Below are positions 5,347 to 5,711 of a stretch of 5,711 bases of DNA, piece after piece (positions within the stretch are counted from its first letter, which is position 1; each line of letters begins with the position of its first letter). The translations under genes and the position numbers were made by a program. The stretch comes from Anaerolineaceae bacterium (GTDB lineage: Bacteria > Chloroflexota > Anaerolineae > Anaerolineales > Anaerolineaceae): assembly GCA_027348305.1 (NCBI GenBank), contig DAIEPS010000127.1, forward strand, positions 1-5,711. Direction: 5' to 3'. The notes under the pieces were generated by a model. That model was given only the letters and a program-made list of their open reading frames with translations, ran no database searches and had not been told where the DNA came from.

Positions 5347-5374
5347 TTGACCTATTTGAAACGGGTGATAGAAT
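5347..5374 (+). promoter_or_regulatory. Strong sigma-70-type promoter with extended -10
   Basis: TTGACC (5347-5352, five of six) and TAGAAT (5369-5374, five of six) are 16 bp apart, and TGA just before the -10 supplies the extended -10 TG. A start near 5381 is expected. It is the best promoter in the window, yet no credible protein gene follows before the terminator at 5509. Confidence 0.8.
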
Positions 5375-5380
5375 CAATCC

Positions 5381-5532
5381 AATATGTTTACAGAAATCGT
5401 GTTCCTCCGCGCTCGACGAAAGCAGCCCTCTTCATAAACGAAGGATGGCCGCTTTGGCGTATGCCAAGAGCATGAGTTTCTGGAAACAGAATTAGTCAAT
5501 CACAACAGCCCTCCTTCATGGAGGGTTTTTTT
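5381..5532 (+). ncRNA. Candidate small structured RNA, family not recognised
   Basis: A strong promoter (start near 5381) and an intrinsic terminator (ending 5532) bracket about 152 nt. Pairing seen by eye: a closing stem 5386-5401 with 5471-5487 (15 bp, one A-G mismatch, one bulged G), which weakly continues out to 5381/5493; an inner hairpin 5419-5433 with 5440-5455; and a hairpin TTGGC-GTAT-GCCAA (5454-5467) that competes with the foot of the inner one. A long closing stem, an open middle and an apical hairpin recall 6S RNA, but it is short for 6S and I could not match that family. Alternatives are a leader or attenuator of the gene starting at 5694, or a leaderless 17-codon peptide from the ATG at 5384 (MFTEIVFLRARRKQPSS). 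The transcript bounds are better supported than the function. Confidence 0.6.
5509..5532 (+). terminator. Intrinsic terminator of the RNA candidate
   Basis: CCCTCC-TTCAT-GGAGGG (5509-5525), a perfect 6-bp stem with a 5-nt loop, is followed by seven T (5526-5532). The next gene starts 161 nt later. Its left arm is nearly a copy of 5423-5435, discussed in the findings. Confidence 0.85.
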
Positions 5533-5552
5533 ATGTCGAAGAGCAGGGATTA

Positions 5553-5626
5553 GTGAATAGTAATCAGTAATTGGTAATGAGTAATTAGGACTGAGGCTTA
5601 AAAACACGCTGGTTTTCCTAATTACT
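5553..5626. repeat. GTAATNN heptamer tandem repeat with inverted end
   Basis: GTGAATA, GTAATCA, GTAATTG, GTAATGA and GTAATTA follow one another at 5553-5587, a 7-bp period over five units. AGTAATTAGGA (5580-5590) is repeated inverted as TCCTAATTACT (5616-5626). A short octamer tandem, AAGCGCCT/AAGTGCCT, follows at 5627-5642. Similar 'taatcagtaattggtaat' text is common between bacterial genes; no function can be assigned. Confidence 0.7.
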
Positions 5627-5693
5627 AAGCGCCTAAGTGCCTGACAATTAAACACCAAACATATTGAACTTATATCCTCAAAGGAGAATTACC

Positions 5694-5711
5694 ATGACCA
5701 GATCAGCAAAA
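5694..5711 (+). CDS. Start of a protein gene, cut by the right edge
   Basis: Only six codons are inside (MTRSAK), so no function can be given. The start is well supported: AAGGAG (5681-5686) lies 7 nt before the ATG at 5694. The N-terminus is polar with two basic residues, which would fit a cytoplasmic protein or the first residues of a signal peptide. No strong promoter stands between the terminator at 5509-5532 and this start, so read-through from the 5347 promoter is possible. Confidence 0.8.

Noticed and set aside
5401..5455. Signal recognition particle RNA, because of GAAAGCAGCC
   Set aside because: The full conserved loop motif (GGAAGG-AGCAGC with its opposite strand) is missing and the flanks do not form the SRP helix.
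5092..5495. Plus-strand frames of 115-127 codons
   Set aside because: They cover repeat copies, the RNA promoter and the folded RNA region; there is no domain and no ribosome binding site.

Overview
The window looks like a piece of a Chloroflexota genome, probably close to Anaerolineae. This is inferred from style only: a lipoprotein with a long Thr/Pro-rich linker, an overlapping NarL-type regulator/kinase pair, extended -10 promoters of the TAGAAT type, and gene-poor spacers full of short repeats built from 'CGCAGAG', 'CACGAA' and 'GGGGCGGGTT/AACCCGCCCC' words. No rRNA, tRNA, CRISPR array, transposase or phage gene is visible.

Layout. (1) 1-1770, minus strand: a two-component system with the response regulator first (1108-1770) and a HisKA_3 sensor kinase second (1-1115, cut by the left edge), overlapping by 8 nt. 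(2) 1771-1917: a divergent spacer with a perfect 18-nt palindrome in the 7-2-7 geometry of NarL-family sites, then a palindrome and a hairpin in the leader of the next gene. (3) 1918-3132, plus strand: a full-length ammonium channel (Amt) with all key pore residues, closed by a strong intrinsic terminator. (4) 3185-3997: about 800 bp without a convincing gene, made of several repeat and hairpin types. (5) 3998-4852, minus strand: a lipoprotein of unknown function with a good sigma-70-type promoter (4876-4904). (6) 4905-5346: more repeats, including two further copies of a module whose flanks are conserved but whose central hairpin differs. (7) 5347-5532: a very good promoter, a foldable ~150-nt stretch without a credible gene and an intrinsic terminator, the best candidate for something undescribed (a small RNA or a cis-acting switch). 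(8) 5553-5626: AT-rich heptamer repeats. (9) 5694-5711: the first six codons of a gene with a strong ribosome binding site.

How the parts may work together: the kinase/regulator pair is divergent from amt and the 7-2-7 palindrome lies between them, so the simplest reading is that the regulator controls its own operon, amt, or both. No PII (glnB/glnK) gene lies next to amt here, although the Amt C-terminal tail keeps the form that PII proteins contact. The lipoprotein and the RNA candidate have no visible functional link to the ammonium genes.
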